Below are positions 21,533 to 32,890 of a stretch of 64,000 nucleotides of DNA, piece by piece. The notes beneath the pieces are model-generated. The model did no database searches and was not told where the DNA came from. It was given only the letters and a program-made list of their open reading frames with translations. Each line of letters opens with the position of its first letter. Positions within the stretch are counted from its first letter, which is position 1. The stretch comes from Piezodorus guildinii (taxonomy: Eukaryota; Arthropoda; Insecta; Hemiptera; Pentatomidae), in NCBI GenBank assembly GCA_023052935.1, contig CM041294.1, positions 152,893,399-152,957,398 of the forward strand. The letters run 5' to 3'. The translations under genes and the position numbers were made by a program.

Positions 21533-21857
21533 CGTTCTCAATATCGTTTTATATGGGGGACACTTTGTCTTTCCGGACAGACTTTTGCATCTCAACAGTC
21601 TCTGAATATTAAACAGAGATCGATTTCCTACAACTTTGTAAAGTTTAATATCCTTTTCTACTCAGTTTTCGTTGGGTATCATATTCCTCGGGTTCTTAAA
21701 CTTATATTATTTCTCGAAAGCTCTAATTCCTTATGTTGGTTATATTCTTATTTTCAATAGTCCCAATGCGTAGTGCTTTGGGATCATTGAAAAATTCATC
21801 AGTGAGACATAATTAAACATATGTAATCCCCATACAAGACAGGAACGAAAAAAACAA
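21533..21857 (-). repeat. Dispersed inverted repeat R, right copy
   Basis: Reverse complement of 12906-13226, with several small insertions. Together the two copies bracket 8.3 kb. Confidence 0.7.
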
Positions 21858-21884
21858 CTAAAAAACTGATATGTTTCGCCACTT

Positions 21885-22066
21885 CAGTACTTACAGGACA
21901 AATTCTCTAGTCTTTCACTTAATTGCAAAAGTCTCATGTACATAACTACCCAAAGACTAATCTGGTTATACAGAGTTGAGCTTTGGAGCTCGATAAAACC
22001 ATCGAATTCTTCTCGTATCCAATTCTTACAATTCAAAATCATCAATTTGTCAAGTCCATATTTATA
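21885..22066 (+). pseudogene. Jockey-type LINE fragment (J5)
   Basis: ACTTACAGGACAAATTCTC through CCATCGAATTCTTCTCGTATCC matches the region before the C-terminus of the jockey at 23479-28583. Cut on the right by mariner copy A. Confidence 0.75.
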
Positions 22067-22068
22067 TA

Positions 22069-22991
22069 TTGGGTTGTTTCAAATGAAATGTACGTTTTGT
22101 TAGTTTCTGAAATACAAAAATGATTTTGCAGGTCTCTGTTGTTTTCTTCCGAATGTTTACATATTTAAAGTAAACAGTTACTAATCCTCTACCTTTGTAT
22201 CATAAAGATTAGCTTCCCAATCAATTACCAATTTTGTAGTATACCTCCAAATATGAACATGGAAACACGCGATTTTCGAGTAATATTTTTGTACGAGTTT
22301 AAACTCGGCCATTCAGCAGCTGAGGCCGCTATAAATATTAAAAAGGCGTTTGGGGAAAGGAATGTTAATGAACGCACCATTCGCCGTTGGTTTGCTAACA
22401 TTTCAGCTGTGGATACCGACTTGGAAAATTTGCCCCGAGGAAGACCTCCGTCCGTAATAGACAACGATGTCCTCAAACATACAGTTGAAGGAAACTCCTA
22501 CCAAACAGTTAAAGGACTCTGAGAACAACAAAATGCAGGTGCATCTCCCGTTTTCAGACATTTAAAGTGTATTGGGAAAGTTAAAAAGCTCGATACATAG
22601 GTTCTTCATGACCTCACTGAGCGGCAGCAAGACCCCATGTTTCAAAACATATCGTGCAAAAATTGAATGAACTGGGCTACGAAGTTCTTCCGCACCCACC
22701 ATATTTTCCCAACTTTTCTCCAACAGATTACCACCTGTTCAAGAATTTAGACAACTTCGTCAAAGGAAAACTTTTTGAATATGATGATCAAGTGAAAAGT
22801 GCGTTTTCAGATTTTGTTTCACTTCAAAGCTCAGAGTTTTTCAGTTTGGGGATAAAAAAGTTGGTGTCACGTTGGGAAAAATGTGTAGAAAAAGAAGGTA
22901 AATACTTCGAATAAAATTATCTTGTTTTCATATCGTGTTTTTAATAAAAATCATTTACCTTAAAAACGGGCATTTCATGTGACACAACCCA
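22069..22991 (+). mobile_element. Mariner transposon, internally deleted (copy A)
   Basis: Left end TTGGGTTGTTTCAAATGAAA after TA (22067-22068). Right end CATGTGACACAACCCA near 22991, with the right TA not visible. The + strand encodes the transposase N-terminus from ATG 22253 (METRDFRVIFLYEFKLGHSA, the helix-turn-helix) through ENLPRGRPPSVIDND. A stop lies at 22520-22522 and the frame then degrades. The C-terminal part at 22654-22914 has LPHPPYFPNFSPTDYHLF, where the third catalytic aspartate of the usual YSPDLSPTD is replaced by asparagine. The first two catalytic aspartates are deleted. Not autonomous. Confidence 0.85.
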
Positions 22992-23478
22992 TTTTTTCAA
23001 CATTTCTACTCTCAAGAAAGCGTAGGATGCGAGAGACTTCAGACCTTGATCCATAAATCCTGGTTCTGTTCCTGTTATTTTCTCATTTTCCACTCTAGGT
23101 CTCGTCTGTCAAAAGTCTCTTCTAATCCTTCATGTCATGACTTCCTCATTGTTCCTTGGAGTCACTTCTTCTCGTTCTTATGACATCCGAAAGATGCCTT
23201 TTTCTACTACTGTTTCTTAGATAGACCTAATTATATTAGTAATTTTTTTTGTTTTTCCGAGAACCCTTCTGACGTATTTCATTCCCATGCTTGAATCAGA
23301 CTTCGGTGCAAGGTCGTAAAAATCCACGATTCTCTTACATAAGTTAGAATCAGGAGGAAGTAGTTTTTTGTACGTTTTTATAATGAAGTTCCTAGATGTA
23401 ATTCTTCCCTGAGACCCTAAGAGAATTGAAACGGTGGGCTGTTAGGCCAAAACCGTGATATAAATTTAAATATTCTCC
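22992..23478. other. No gene seen; ends with the target duplication of the jockey element
   Basis: Unassigned sequence. ATATTCTCC at 23470-23478 is repeated at 28584-28592. Confidence 0.5.
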
Positions 23479-24102
23479 GGAAGTGTTTTCTAAAATGGCG
23501 ACTGGCACAGTTCTACTTACGTATTGCTCTATGTTAGTTTCCTTCTCATCAATGTGATACTGCTTGAAAATGCTTCAAACTTTGTAAATCGTGAGTGGTT
23601 GCACTGATAAACACATTAACGAACACATATCACGAGGTGAGTGGCAATTAGTTCGATAGACAATAATAGACTGGTGGCCGTCCTAGGCTGGAGATAAGGC
23701 CTAGGCTAGGACTTACTAATCCTCATCTTTGTTTACAAGGTCTCGGTCGGCAATATTGACATTTCCGACTTCGTAACCTAGACATTCGTCATATAAACTT
23801 TTATGTTCTTCCTGTTAGACTGTATTTTAATAATTTTTTATATTTTATTTTTTTATGTTTTGTGTTTTTTCTCTTTTTCCAGGACTTTATTTTTATTTTA
23901 CTCAATCAGAAATGTTCGTATTGTTTTACGTTTTCTATGTATATGTATATATTGTAAATAGTTTAGTTTTAAGATATTTACGTTAATTTTCTATTATTAG
24001 TAATTTATATAAGTCTATCTTTTTTATTTTTTTTTTATTTTTTTTTTTATTTATCTCGCAATATAAGGGGACTTTATATTTATTTTTTCTATTGTATTCA
24101 TC

Positions 24103-25744
24103 ATGGATTTAGATAAGACTCTATCTTATGATGAATCAGGGGAAGAAACGCCATTCTCTGAGGTTAGCGAATCTGACTCCCAATATTTAACGCGACGTCA
24201 GAAACGCCATAGGAACAACACTGGGTCCGGCGGTAATTCGCCAAACAAAAAAAAAATAAATCGGCCAAGTCCAAACAACCGCCAAAATCAATTCTTTCTC
24301 CGCCAAAAACTCGCAGCACCACTGCAGCCAACCAAATTGAATCTCCGGCGCCTTCCGTTTCAAACGCCACACTACTTTCAAACGCAACGTCTTCTATTAC
24401 GAACCATTCCGATTCAGCCAACATTTCAAACCAGCCTCAAGGATTTTCTGATCCCGAGCCACCTCCTATCTATGTTTCCAATATTATTGATTTTATATCG
24501 TTTGGTGATGAAATCGCCGCTCTCATCGGACAACCGAACTTTCAGTGTTATTCTCGACTAAGCGATATCAAAATTAATACCACCACAAAAGACAATTACA
24601 AAAAACTGGTAAGTTATTTGAGTTCAAAAATTTATGATTTCCATTGTTATCAGTTGAGACAAGAAAAATCTTATCGAGTGGTTTTACGCGGGCTCCACTC
24701 ATCCACTCCCACTGATGCAATTAAAGGAGGTCTGGAAGAAATTGGGCATCACGCACGGAACATCTCTTCAGTGACACACCCCACAGGAAAATACCCATTG
24801 CCATTATTTTTTGTGGACCTCGAACCAGCCAGTAATAATCCGGAAATATTTCAGGTGAGAAGGCTGGTGTACTCATCCGTCCGTTTCGAAGAGCCTAGAC
24901 AAAAAACTACTATTGTTCAGTGCACCAAATGCCAAACCTTTGGACACACTAAATCATACTGTTTCCACCAGGCTAGGTGTGTTAAGTGTGCCGGACCTCA
25001 TGCCTCTGCCACTTGCCCGAAATCTCAGACTGAGCCAGCAAAGTGTGTTCTTTGCGGGGAAGGCCACCCGGCTAGTTATAGGGGTTGTGTCGTTTACAAA
25101 AGCCTTCTTCGCCAGAGATCACAAAATTCAACTGTAAAAAGAATGGATCAGAAGATACGTCCTCAGGTATCAGAGTTGGAAAATTTGTGTGATTTTCCTG
25201 AAATTCCAAAAACTGCTAATATGATCGCTCCACAGCAGCCTGCCACACCTGCATCCAGAGTTCCCACTGAAGAAGCCAGGAAATCTCTCTCAGAAGTCAC
25301 CGCTGTAAGAAAGCAACAAACTACCAGTCAGTCGCCTCCGACCTCCCAATTCAAACCTCCCGTCTCCCGTCCTAAACCACAAGCTTCCCGTCAACAGACC
25401 CCTTCCCAAAATCTACCCTTACGGGTGAAACTCCCTCCTGAGCATCCTACCAAAATTCCTGAACGTACTTATAATCCACCAAATCAGCCAAAGCCCCAAC
25501 CTCGTTATCTCAGCGGACTGAACAGCTTCATACCCCACGGCGAGTTCAGCTCCCAGCCAATAATCCAGAACCTATAAACTATCCACCCCAGGTATCTTAT
25601 CCACATCAGTTTCCTAATCAAGATCCTTCCAATATATACTCCATCCTTGAGTCCTTTCTCTCTGATCTCAGAGCTACCATCCAACCACTGATCACCCTTC
25701 TCACCAGAGTCCTTTCGCAAGTTCCATTTAATCTCGAACGATGA
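24103..25744 (+). pseudogene. Jockey ORF1 (gag-like RNA-binding protein), two frame changes
   Basis: Starts at ATG 24103 (MDLDKTLSYDESGEETPFSE, acidic, then basic). The frame changes in the A-run at about 24247-24256. From there the next frame is open through the 320-codon stretch that ends at 25577. It carries three zinc knuckles, beginning about 24921 (CTKCQTFGHTKSYC), 24978 (CVKCAGPHASATC) and 25044 (CVLCGEGHPASYRGC), typical of jockey-clade gag-like proteins that bind element RNA. A second frame change near 25520 is needed to enter a frame that stays open to the TGA at 25742-25744. In that frame the stop overlaps the ORF2 start as ATGA, which suggests the native element uses stop-restart coupling. 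Proline-rich linker between the knuckles and the C-terminus. Both breaks could be mutations or sequencing errors; the A-run one is the more likely error site. Confidence 0.8.
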
Positions 25745-28437
25745 GTGTAAAGCCCCTAGCGATTATCTTGTGGAATGCTAATGGCCTGCATAACCATCGT
25801 GACGAACTGGACTTATTTCTACATGAAAACCACATAGACATAGCACTACTTACTGAAACTCACTTCACACAACGATCAAATTTTTACATACGTGACTACA
25901 TCACTTATAGATCTGACCATCCCGACAACACTTCCCATGCTGGATCATGCATCCTTATCCATAAATCCTTACCACATTCTCTTATTCCTTCTACTCCAAC
26001 TGATGCCATACAATCAACATCGGTAATCATTTCAACTCGTCCTTTCCATCTTACACTCTCAGCTGTATACTGTCCTCCTGGTAACTCTCTTTCCTTTAAC
26101 CAACTTGAAACCCTCTTCCGATCCTTAGGACCGCGCTTCATTGCTGGAGGTGACTATAACGCTAAACACCAACGATGGGGTTGCCGAACATCCAACTCCC
26201 GTGGTAATGTCCTTTCTCGCGTCTCTAACTCCAATTGTTATACTATCCTTTCTCCTATGAGCCCAACATATTGGCCAACATCCCTCAAAAAACGTCCAGA
26301 TATCCTTGATATATTTGTTTCCTCTCAGATATCTTCCTCCCAATCCACAATCAAAACCCTAAATGACCTTTCATCTGATCATAGCCCAGTTCTGCTTTCC
26401 TTGCACTCGAGCCTTGTTCCTAAACCCACCATTCCCACTCTGATTACAGGACGAGTAGACTGGGACGGATTCAGAAGTGACTTGGAAACCAAACTGGACT
26501 TAAAAATCCCACTTAAGACTACACATGATATTGATAAAGCCGTTGAACAACTGACTGACTCAATTAGCAGTAGCATACTTGACAACACTTTGACCATTAA
26601 TACTACCAACTCACAGGAGACTACCCTGCCACAGCACATTCGAATCTTATTAAGGGAAAAACGCAGGGCAAGATCGAAGTGGCATAGGACTAGATATCCA
26701 TCAGACAAAACTTATTATAATAAACTGACTAACAGACTGAAAACAGAAATCAGAAAAGCAAAAATTCAAAACTTACTCAACTTCACCGAAAAACTTACTA
26801 TTACAGACAGATCATTATGGACGACGACAAAAAAGCTACTGAAGTTCAAAAACTGTAATCATCCACTCCTAACAGAATCCCATGTCTGGACAAGATCTGA
26901 TGAAGAGAAGGCCCAGATATTCGGTGAGCACCTTTTTCGAACCTTTAATCCACATCCAGATGTCCATAATCCTGGTCACATTAAGTTTATAGAAGATGAA
27001 CTAGATATCCCACTCCAAATGGCCCTTCCTCCTAAAGCGTTCCATCCGTCAGAAATATCTAACATTATTCAGAGTTTACCATCCCGCAAAGCTCCTGGGC
27101 ATGATCTTATAACTTCCCATATTTTAAAAGCACTTCCTCGAAAAGCTATCCTCTATCTCACTTACATATATAATTCCGTACTTCGTTCCACCTACTTTCC
27201 TGCCTCCTGGAAATTATCCATCTTCAAAATGATACCCAAGCCTAAGAAACCGCCTGAAAATCCATCTTCTTACCGTCCCATCTCACTTCTACCAATCATG
27301 GGTAAAATATTGGAAAAACTTATCCTAAAACGCCTGTACCCCATCCTTGATACTAATTCCATAATTCCTGATCATCAGTTTGGATTCAGGACGTCCCACT
27401 CCACTATCCAGCAATGTCATCGTGTGGTGGACGTTGTCTCGTCTACATTGGAGCGTGGCTTGTATTGTACTGGAGCCTTCCTTGACGTGGAACAGGCCTT
27501 CGACCGAGTCTGGCACCCGGGATTGCTTCACAAGCTCCGCCAATTCCTTCCCCCTACATACTTCCTTATTATCCAGTCCTACCTCACTGGCAGATCCTTC
27601 AAAATCAATCATAATAATTCATTTTCGTCCATTTTTAGTCAGTCTGCTGGTGTTCCTCAAGGTAGTATCCTAGGACCCATCCTTTACACAGTTTATACAG
27701 CTGATATCCCAACCCATCCTAACACCTTCATTTCTACCTATGCTGATGACACTTGTGTGTTATCAGTCAATACTGATCCAACTATTGCCTCTCAAACTCT
27801 CCAATCCCACCTCAGAGACCTTGAAGTATGGTGTCAGAACTGGAGAATTAAAATAAATTCCAACAAATCCAACCAAATTACATTTACCCTTCGTCGTAAA
27901 CCTATGACTTCCTGCCCTACTGTCTCCTTCAATAATACTCCTCTTGTCCCGGTTGAACAGATCCGATATCTAGGACTGCACCTTGACAAACGACTCACTT
28001 GGAATCCTCATACAAGACTGAAACGACAAGAAGCTGCACGACGTTTTCGACTACTTCAACACTTACTAGACAAACGTTCTAATCTCCCACTTAACTACAA
28101 AAGACTCATCTACATGACTATCATAAGACCAATATGGACTTACGGAATCGAGCTCTGGGGCTCTACTAAACCATCGAATTCTTCTCGTATCCAATCCCTT
28201 CAGTCCAAAATCCTTCGTAAAATCCTCAATGCTCCTTACTTTGTCACCAACAAACTCATCTATAAAGACCTTAATGTCCCATATGTTGCTGATTTGGCCC
28301 GTACGAGGTATCAATCCTTCCATGACAAACTCCATTCCCACCCTAATCCTTTCGTTTCAATCCTTTCTTCCTCTTCAATTCCTGACAATCCTCCGAGGCG
28401 TCTGAAAAGGAGATGGCCCCGGGACCTTCTAGTTTAG
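25741..28437 (+). CDS. Jockey ORF2: endonuclease and reverse transcriptase
   Basis: 898 residues, uninterrupted, ATG at 25741. The N-terminal AP-type endonuclease nicks target DNA: N12 in LWNANGL, E39 in LLTETHF, D138 and N140 in GGDYNAK, and D213/H214 in SSDHSPV are all present. The reverse transcriptase follows. FLDVEQAFDRVW near residue 580 has the first catalytic aspartate, the GVPQGSILGPILYTVY block comes next, and YADDTCVLS at residue 667 has the catalytic pair. A thumb/C-terminal domain holds YLGLHLDKRLTWNPHTRLKR and WTYGIELWGSTKPSNSSRIQ, ending RRLKRRWPRDLLV. No RNase H domain, as expected for jockey. All catalytic residues I can check are intact, so the protein could work. It would copy its own RNA at the nicked target in the nucleus. 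Confidence 0.92.
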   Translation: MSVKPLAIILWNANGLHNHRDELDLFLHENHIDIALLTETHFTQRSNFYIRDYITYRSDHPDNTSHAGSCILIHKSLPHSLIPSTPTDAIQSTSVIISTRPFHLTLSAVYCPPGNSLSFNQLETLFRSLGPRFIAGGDYNAKHQRWGCRTSNSRGNVLSRVSNSNCYTILSPMSPTYWPTSLKKRPDILDIFVSSQISSSQSTIKTLNDLSSDHSPVLLSLHSSLVPKPTIPTLITGRVDWDGFRSDLETKLDLKIPLKTTHDIDKAVEQLTDSISSSILDNTLTINTTNSQETTLPQHIRILLREKRRARSKWHRTRYPSDKTYYNKLTNRLKTEIRKAKIQNLLNFTEKLTITDRSLWTTTKKLLKFKNCNHPLLTESHVWTRSDEEKAQIFGEHLFRTFNPHPDVHNPGHIKFIEDELDIPLQMALPPKAFHPSEISNIIQSLPSRKAPGHDLITSHILKALPRKAILYLTYIYNSVLRSTYFPASWKLSIFKMIPKPKKPPENPSSYRPISLLPIMGKILEKLILKRLYPILDTNSIIPDHQFGFRTSHSTIQQCHRVVDVVSSTLERGLYCTGAFLDVEQAFDRVWHPGLLHKLRQFLPPTYFLIIQSYLTGRSFKINHNNSFSSIFSQSAGVPQGSILGPILYTVYTADIPTHPNTFISTYADDTCVLSVNTDPTIASQTLQSHLRDLEVWCQNWRIKINSNKSNQITFTLRRKPMTSCPTVSFNNTPLVPVEQIRYLGLHLDKRLTWNPHTRLKRQEAARRFRLLQHLLDKRSNLPLNYKRLIYMTIIRPIWTYGIELWGSTKPSNSSRIQSLQSKILRKILNAPYFVTNKLIYKDLNVPYVADLARTRYQSFHDKLHSHPNPFVSILSSSSIPDNPPRRLKRRWPRDLLV

Positions 28438-28592
28438 AATATTTTTAGAGTTCTTCTATTGGGAAGCTTCTCTACATGTGTTTCATGCCTTTTTTATGTT
28501 TCATTCAAATTTACTTGTTGTATTACTTGTTATACAGTTGTAAATTCCAATAAATAAATATATAAAAAAAAAAAAAAAAAAAAATATTCTCC

Positions 28593-28884
28593 AATAAAAA
28601 TGGTTATTATGTGATTCTTAAATTGAATAATTTAATTTTTTTTTGTAGTAGGAAACGAGGAAGATGATCGTAGTTTGTTTTGATCTTTATGGTAATCCTA
28701 TAATATGGTAAAAAAAAAAAAAAAACTTATTAGGAGAAAAAAAAATAGGATGACAAAATAAATAGATAAATAAATAAAAAACAACTATTTTTCTGGATTT
28801 AGGAGGGGGAAAAAAAAGAAATATAAGATGAAATTTATAATAAATAATTATAAAGTAAAAAATATATATAATCCATATTTTTAA

Positions 28885-28888
<4 letters not shown>
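28593..28888. other. A-rich spacer, no gene
   Basis: Adenine runs and short AT repeats after the jockey tail. Confidence 0.5.

Positions 28889-28953
<65 letters not shown>
28889..28953. repeat. (TA)n tract
   Basis: About 65 bases of TA repeat touching the outer end of the Penelope-like arm that follows. Confidence 0.95.
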
Positions 28954-28955
<2 letters not shown>

Positions 28956-29290
28956 TATGTGTTGTTCTTAGGTTTCAGTCAATGAATAAACAATTTTATC
29001 TATGCGACGTTTCGAGAATTTATCGTTCTCATAATCATGCCTTAACAGTGGGAAAACAAAAAAAAAGAACATTAATATTATTATACAATAATTAATATAT
29101 GATTTTATTGTTAGAGATATAAAGAAGAGTACATAGAACAATGAATAATCATACAGTAGGTACATATATATTTTAAATTAGGATTTAAATTAAAGATATT
29201 ATTATAAAATTACTTACAATTTTGGACAAAATAGTGTCTTAATTAGAAAAATCTTCCATACTTGAACTATTCCTTTTTTATTTTTTCAGT
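28954..29290 (-). mobile_element. Penelope-like family B, one arm
   Basis: Reverse orientation of 16742-17120. The outer end touches the TA tract, then GCGACGTTTCGAGAATTTAT, CTCATAATCATGCC, ATTTTGGACAAAATAGTGTC and CTTGAACTATTCC. Confidence 0.7.
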
Positions 29291-30294
29291 ATATTTTATA
29301 TTATGATGTTTATGATTTATTTTATCAAATTTTAGTTTTAGTTAAAAGTTCTTTTCATTGAAAAATATTAAACTTTCCACATATAACCTCTACATAGTCA
29401 TAAAGGGTGTAAGAATCCAATTATCTCGTTATTACATAACAGGTACCTAACACGTGCAATAAGATATTTATGAGGATAACAGATTGGTACTCCATACGAT
29501 AACCAGAATCCTCTATACGATATCTCAGCTATCTCTGGGCGAGGACACTTAACCAGATACTGAAATCTGTAATGCGAATCTAATATTCGAGGTGGTTGGC
29601 TCTCCTATCTGAGGTCGTCAGTAGTCATCAAGAGGTGATGAGCTTCTAAATCTCCTTGGATCATAATGTTTGAGGTATCTCTTCTAGTGATCGTCTTCAG
29701 GGTTGTTCAGTTCTCTACACTTCTACCACCTAATTTACTTTCCATTAGGTTTTTTATAGATTTCATAAGTATTTTAGTAGGACATTATTTTACATTTTTA
29801 ATCGAGTCTATAAAGTCTATTTTAAGGTTAAAGAAATGTTATGGTGTGTTCTGCAATGTGCTCGTATCTTGTGTATAACATGACAGATGTTATGGCATAA
29901 AGTCAAAAAATAAAGAATTTCTAAATACGATATTACAATCAGTCATTGTTCTTTTATCACATTCGATTTCATTCCAATTTTCGTAATCTGTTTAATAGAT
30001 TTTTTTTTTCCAAATTAGACAAAAATGCACTGTAGTGGTAAAACAAAAAAGAGATCATAAGCCTGGTTCCATAGCTTTTACATAGTTCCCTTAAATTGCA
30101 GAAATGTTATATAAAATTAAAGTTGATTGAAAAAAAAAAATTAAAAAAGCATCATCGGGGGTATATTGTAAATTGATTACTAATTTTTAAATATTTATTG
30201 AGATATATTTAAATTTGTTTCAAAATGAACTGTAGTAATAGTAATATGAGACCACATTCATACAATATCTACGAAAAATAATGATAAAGTCAAA
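29291..30294. other. No gene seen
   Basis: Unassigned and AT-rich except a GC-richer part at about 29440-29700 that may be an old element. The 70-codon frame at 29666-29878 is hydrophobic and not recognised. Confidence 0.4.
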
Positions 30295-30650
30295 TTAGAT
30301 GAAATAGAAAATAAATAAATCCATACATATACAAAAAAATAATAATGAATACTTATAAAAAAAAAAAAAAAAATCAAAACAACAGCCTATAATTAAGATA
30401 AATACAAAGTTGGCAAATACGTAAACAACATACAAACAATCATAATTATTTGCAATATATACAATACAATCTCCTAAAGTGACCACAGACTGGCTGAAGT
30501 GGAATCCAAGAGATCCCAGCACCTCTCTCCCAGCCGCATCACTAGTATGACTCAGTGGATGCTGAGTTGGGACGCAATAGCCACAAACATACAGTTCAGG
30601 AGTAAAGGATCTGACCACTGTCAGAACTCTAGTATAAATGTTATATTGTA
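30295..30650 (-). repeat. 3' UTR of a jockey-like LINE (subfamily 3)
   Basis: CAGCACCTCTCTCCCAGCC and ACTCAGTGGATGCTGAG align with the 3' UTR segment of the copy at 32040-32760, same strand. Confidence 0.5.
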
Positions 30651-30829
30651 AACTAAATTACAAAAATTGTTTTGATTTATCGCGAAATTATACAATCTCA
30701 CTCAAGAGCAATAAGTATGAGAGTTATAATATCCATGCCATATGTACACTGGAAACTGGAACAAAATAATTAAATACAAATGTGAAAAAAAAATTGCCAA
30801 AAAGGCTCTCACTCTCCCTGGTCGTGGAA

Positions 30830-31010
30830 GCGCCCTCAAACAGAAAATGTATTGAAGAAATCGGATAAAGCTTGGAAAAAAGGCTATCCAAGCAAGCTGA
30901 AATCCATTAGGAAAGAGGTAAAGTCTTGGAAAACCTCAAGTAGCATCAACCGCAGAGAGGGATGGTCCTCGCACCTGCGACACACAAGGTTAACTTACAA
31001 AACTAATTAT
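30830..31010 (+). pseudogene. LINE fragment, RNase H-type tail
   Basis: Open stretch with KEVKSWKTSSSINRREGWSS then HLRHTRLTY. The XLRxTRLTH block with the preceding tryptophan region is the C-terminal part of RNase H-bearing LINEs (I or related clades). Same family as the minus-strand piece at 59500-59830. Confidence 0.55.
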
Positions 31011-31085
31011 CGAAAGCTAGATAGGGATTGTGCCAAAGGATTATGAGGGTGAGTAAGCTTCAGGTCGAAGATTGGAAGATTGAGA
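31011..31085 (-). repeat. Jockey-like subfamily 3 UTR piece
   Basis: TGCCAAAGGATTATGAGGGT and AGTAAGCTTC match 32372-32415. Confidence 0.5.
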
Positions 31086-31194
31086 ATTCTTCACTACCCT
31101 TTTCAGCTTTATATGTAACTTCTCAGCAGAAACAAAAAACAATAATAAAATATTGAAGTTACTTTGTGCTTAAAACTTAATTTATTTTTTGTTT

Positions 31195-31725
31195 GGGTCA
31201 TCAAAGGACCACGGTGTTTACATCTGTTGTCTTCCACTTCTGGCGTATTGGATAGTTGCTTTCCTGACGACACCTTTAGCTTTTTTGTTTGCCAAGTATT
31301 TTTTCATTTTTCTACTGATCTCCACTTCCTGGATGCGTTGTGACTAACCTGTGTAATAGGCTAGTGGAAAGGTATTGTTTGAATGGTCAGGCGGTAGTGA
31401 CTTCTACCATTGATGGTATCTTGCTGAATACTAAGTTCTGCAAGATCCCTCTCAACTAGTTTCATCCACTGAGGTCCGGTGACCACTTTCCCTTACTCTC
31501 TACTCTAAAGATACTATGGGACAGCCTGTGATGGTCCATTCTGTACAGATGGCCGTAGAAAGCCAAACACCTCCTTCTGATGGCATCTGTGAGGTTTTTC
31601 AGCTGTTGGTAGAGTTCGCAATTGAGTTTATACCATCGTATTCCATCTGGTGAGATTCTTTGTCCCGAAATTCTTCGCGAGAATTTCCTTTCTTGTACTT
31701 TGAGTCCTCTTAGAGATATAAACAA
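31195..31725 (-). pseudogene. C-terminus of another LINE family
   Basis: Minus strand from 31725: KFSRRISGQRISPDGIRWYK, then CELYQQLKNLTDAIRRRCLA, FYGHLYRMDHHRL, and after several stops KKYLANKKAKGVVRK. The RRxLxFYGHxxRM block is common at the C-terminus of insect LINE polyproteins. 5'-truncated and full of stops. Confidence 0.6.
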
Positions 31726-31976
31726 CTTTAATATTTTAATAGTTTATATTTTAAATTATTCCACTTCGAAATAGGGTAATTCTGATACCAAAATTATTTT
31801 TCTAACTTTACTAGAATTTTTTTTTTTAGTTTTTTTATTTATTAAGAGATAAATATGCCACCTTCTGAGGCAATGAGTATTACAGATATAAGAAATCATT
31901 CATTCCATATGTACATTGGAAATAAAATAAAAATAAATAATTAATAAAGAAGAAACAAAGAAGAAAGAATGAAAAA

Positions 31977-31984
<8 letters not shown>

Positions 31985-32039
<55 letters not shown>
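31985..32039. repeat. (TA)n tract
   Basis: About 55 bases of TA repeat, next to the 3' end of the minus-strand LINE that follows and preceded by an A-rich stretch. Confidence 0.95.
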
Positions 32040-32041
<2 letters not shown>

Positions 32042-32760
32042 AAATTAAATGAATAGTTATAAAGAAAATTATAGTAAAAACCTTTAACACATTCATACCT
32101 ATTTACAAACTGCCCCTGGGATCACCGAATCAAACTTCGAAATCCACAAGTGGATGTCGAGTCACAATGCCAGAAGACCCCAGCGCCTCTCATTCAACTG
32201 GTCTTGAGTCAGTGGAGGCTGAGCGAGGGCGCTAGAGCCACATACACTCAGGGCATGAGTGGAGAAGCCAGCCATTGCCAGCACTCCAATGACATATTTA
32301 CAGGAGATCTCTGGGCCACTGCCGCTTCAACCTACGAGGAGGGTTATAAGATGTTTGGAACTAGATAGGGAGTGTGCCAAGGGATTAGGAAGGTGAGTAA
32401 GCTTCTGATGGAAGATTGAGAATTTGGATGGGATAAGATCAAGGACAAATGAGATATTCAGGTCATGGTGTAAGGTTTTGTTGGTGACGTAATATGGGGC
32501 ATCGACTATTGTTCTAAGGACTTTAGACGATTGAATACGTTTGATATTCGATAATTTTGCTGTTCTCCACAGTTCAAGTCCGTAGGTCCAAATGGGCTTA
32601 AGAATAGTCTTGTAAATAAGTAGTTTGTTGTCCGTTGAGAGATGAGATTTCCTATTTAGAAGTCTATATAGCTGGGCATATCGTCGATTGAGTTCTTGTC
32701 GTTTGAGTCTAGTATGTGGGTTCCATGTCAGTCACTAGTCTAATAAGAGGAAACCAAGGT
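32040..32760 (-). pseudogene. Jockey-like LINE, subfamily 3, 3' half
   Basis: From 32760 on the minus strand: LTWNPHTRLKRQELNRRYAQ, LLIYKTILKPIWTYGLELW, a conserved DAPYYVTNKTLHHDLN block, then after a gap PRRLKRQWPRDLL and stop near 32310, and a 3' UTR to 32040 ending at the TA tract. Same protein ending as J1 but a different 3' UTR. Contains frame changes. Confidence 0.75.
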
Positions 32761-32784
32761 ACTTTACTAGAACTAGAGATATTA

Positions 32785-32890
32785 AATAAAATGTGTTTTT
32801 CGCGCACGAATTCCAATTTTTTTATGCGACTCCTGGAAAGCATTGGCCCATAATATTTTACCGAGTCTAATGGTTTAATGTCTAGTTGGG
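32785..32890. repeat. Repeat U, copy 1
   Basis: ATGTGTTTTTCGCGC, GCGACTCCTGGAAAGCATTG and TTACCGAGTCTAATG recur at 47760-47930 with small differences. Nature unknown. Confidence 0.55.

Larger units (their letters stand above)
23479..28583 (+). mobile_element. Near full-length jockey-clade LINE (J1)
   Basis: 5.1 kb element with a ~620 base 5' UTR, ORF1 (gag-like), ORF2 (endonuclease and reverse transcriptase), a ~125 base 3' UTR and a poly-A tail of about 20 bases ending at 28583. A 9 bp duplication, ATATTCTCC, flanks it (23470-23478, 28584-28592), so the insertion is complete and fairly recent. ORF2 is intact. ORF1 has two frame changes, so this copy is probably not autonomous. It is the source family for the decayed copies J2 to J7 in the window. 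Confidence 0.9.

Noticed and set aside
24164..24424. Minus-strand frames over jockey ORF1
   Set aside because: They disappear once the ORF1 frame change is recognised; no support.
25505..28341. Minus-strand frames of 70 to 110 codons within the jockey element
   Set aside because: All lie opposite the long ORF2 and show no independent features.
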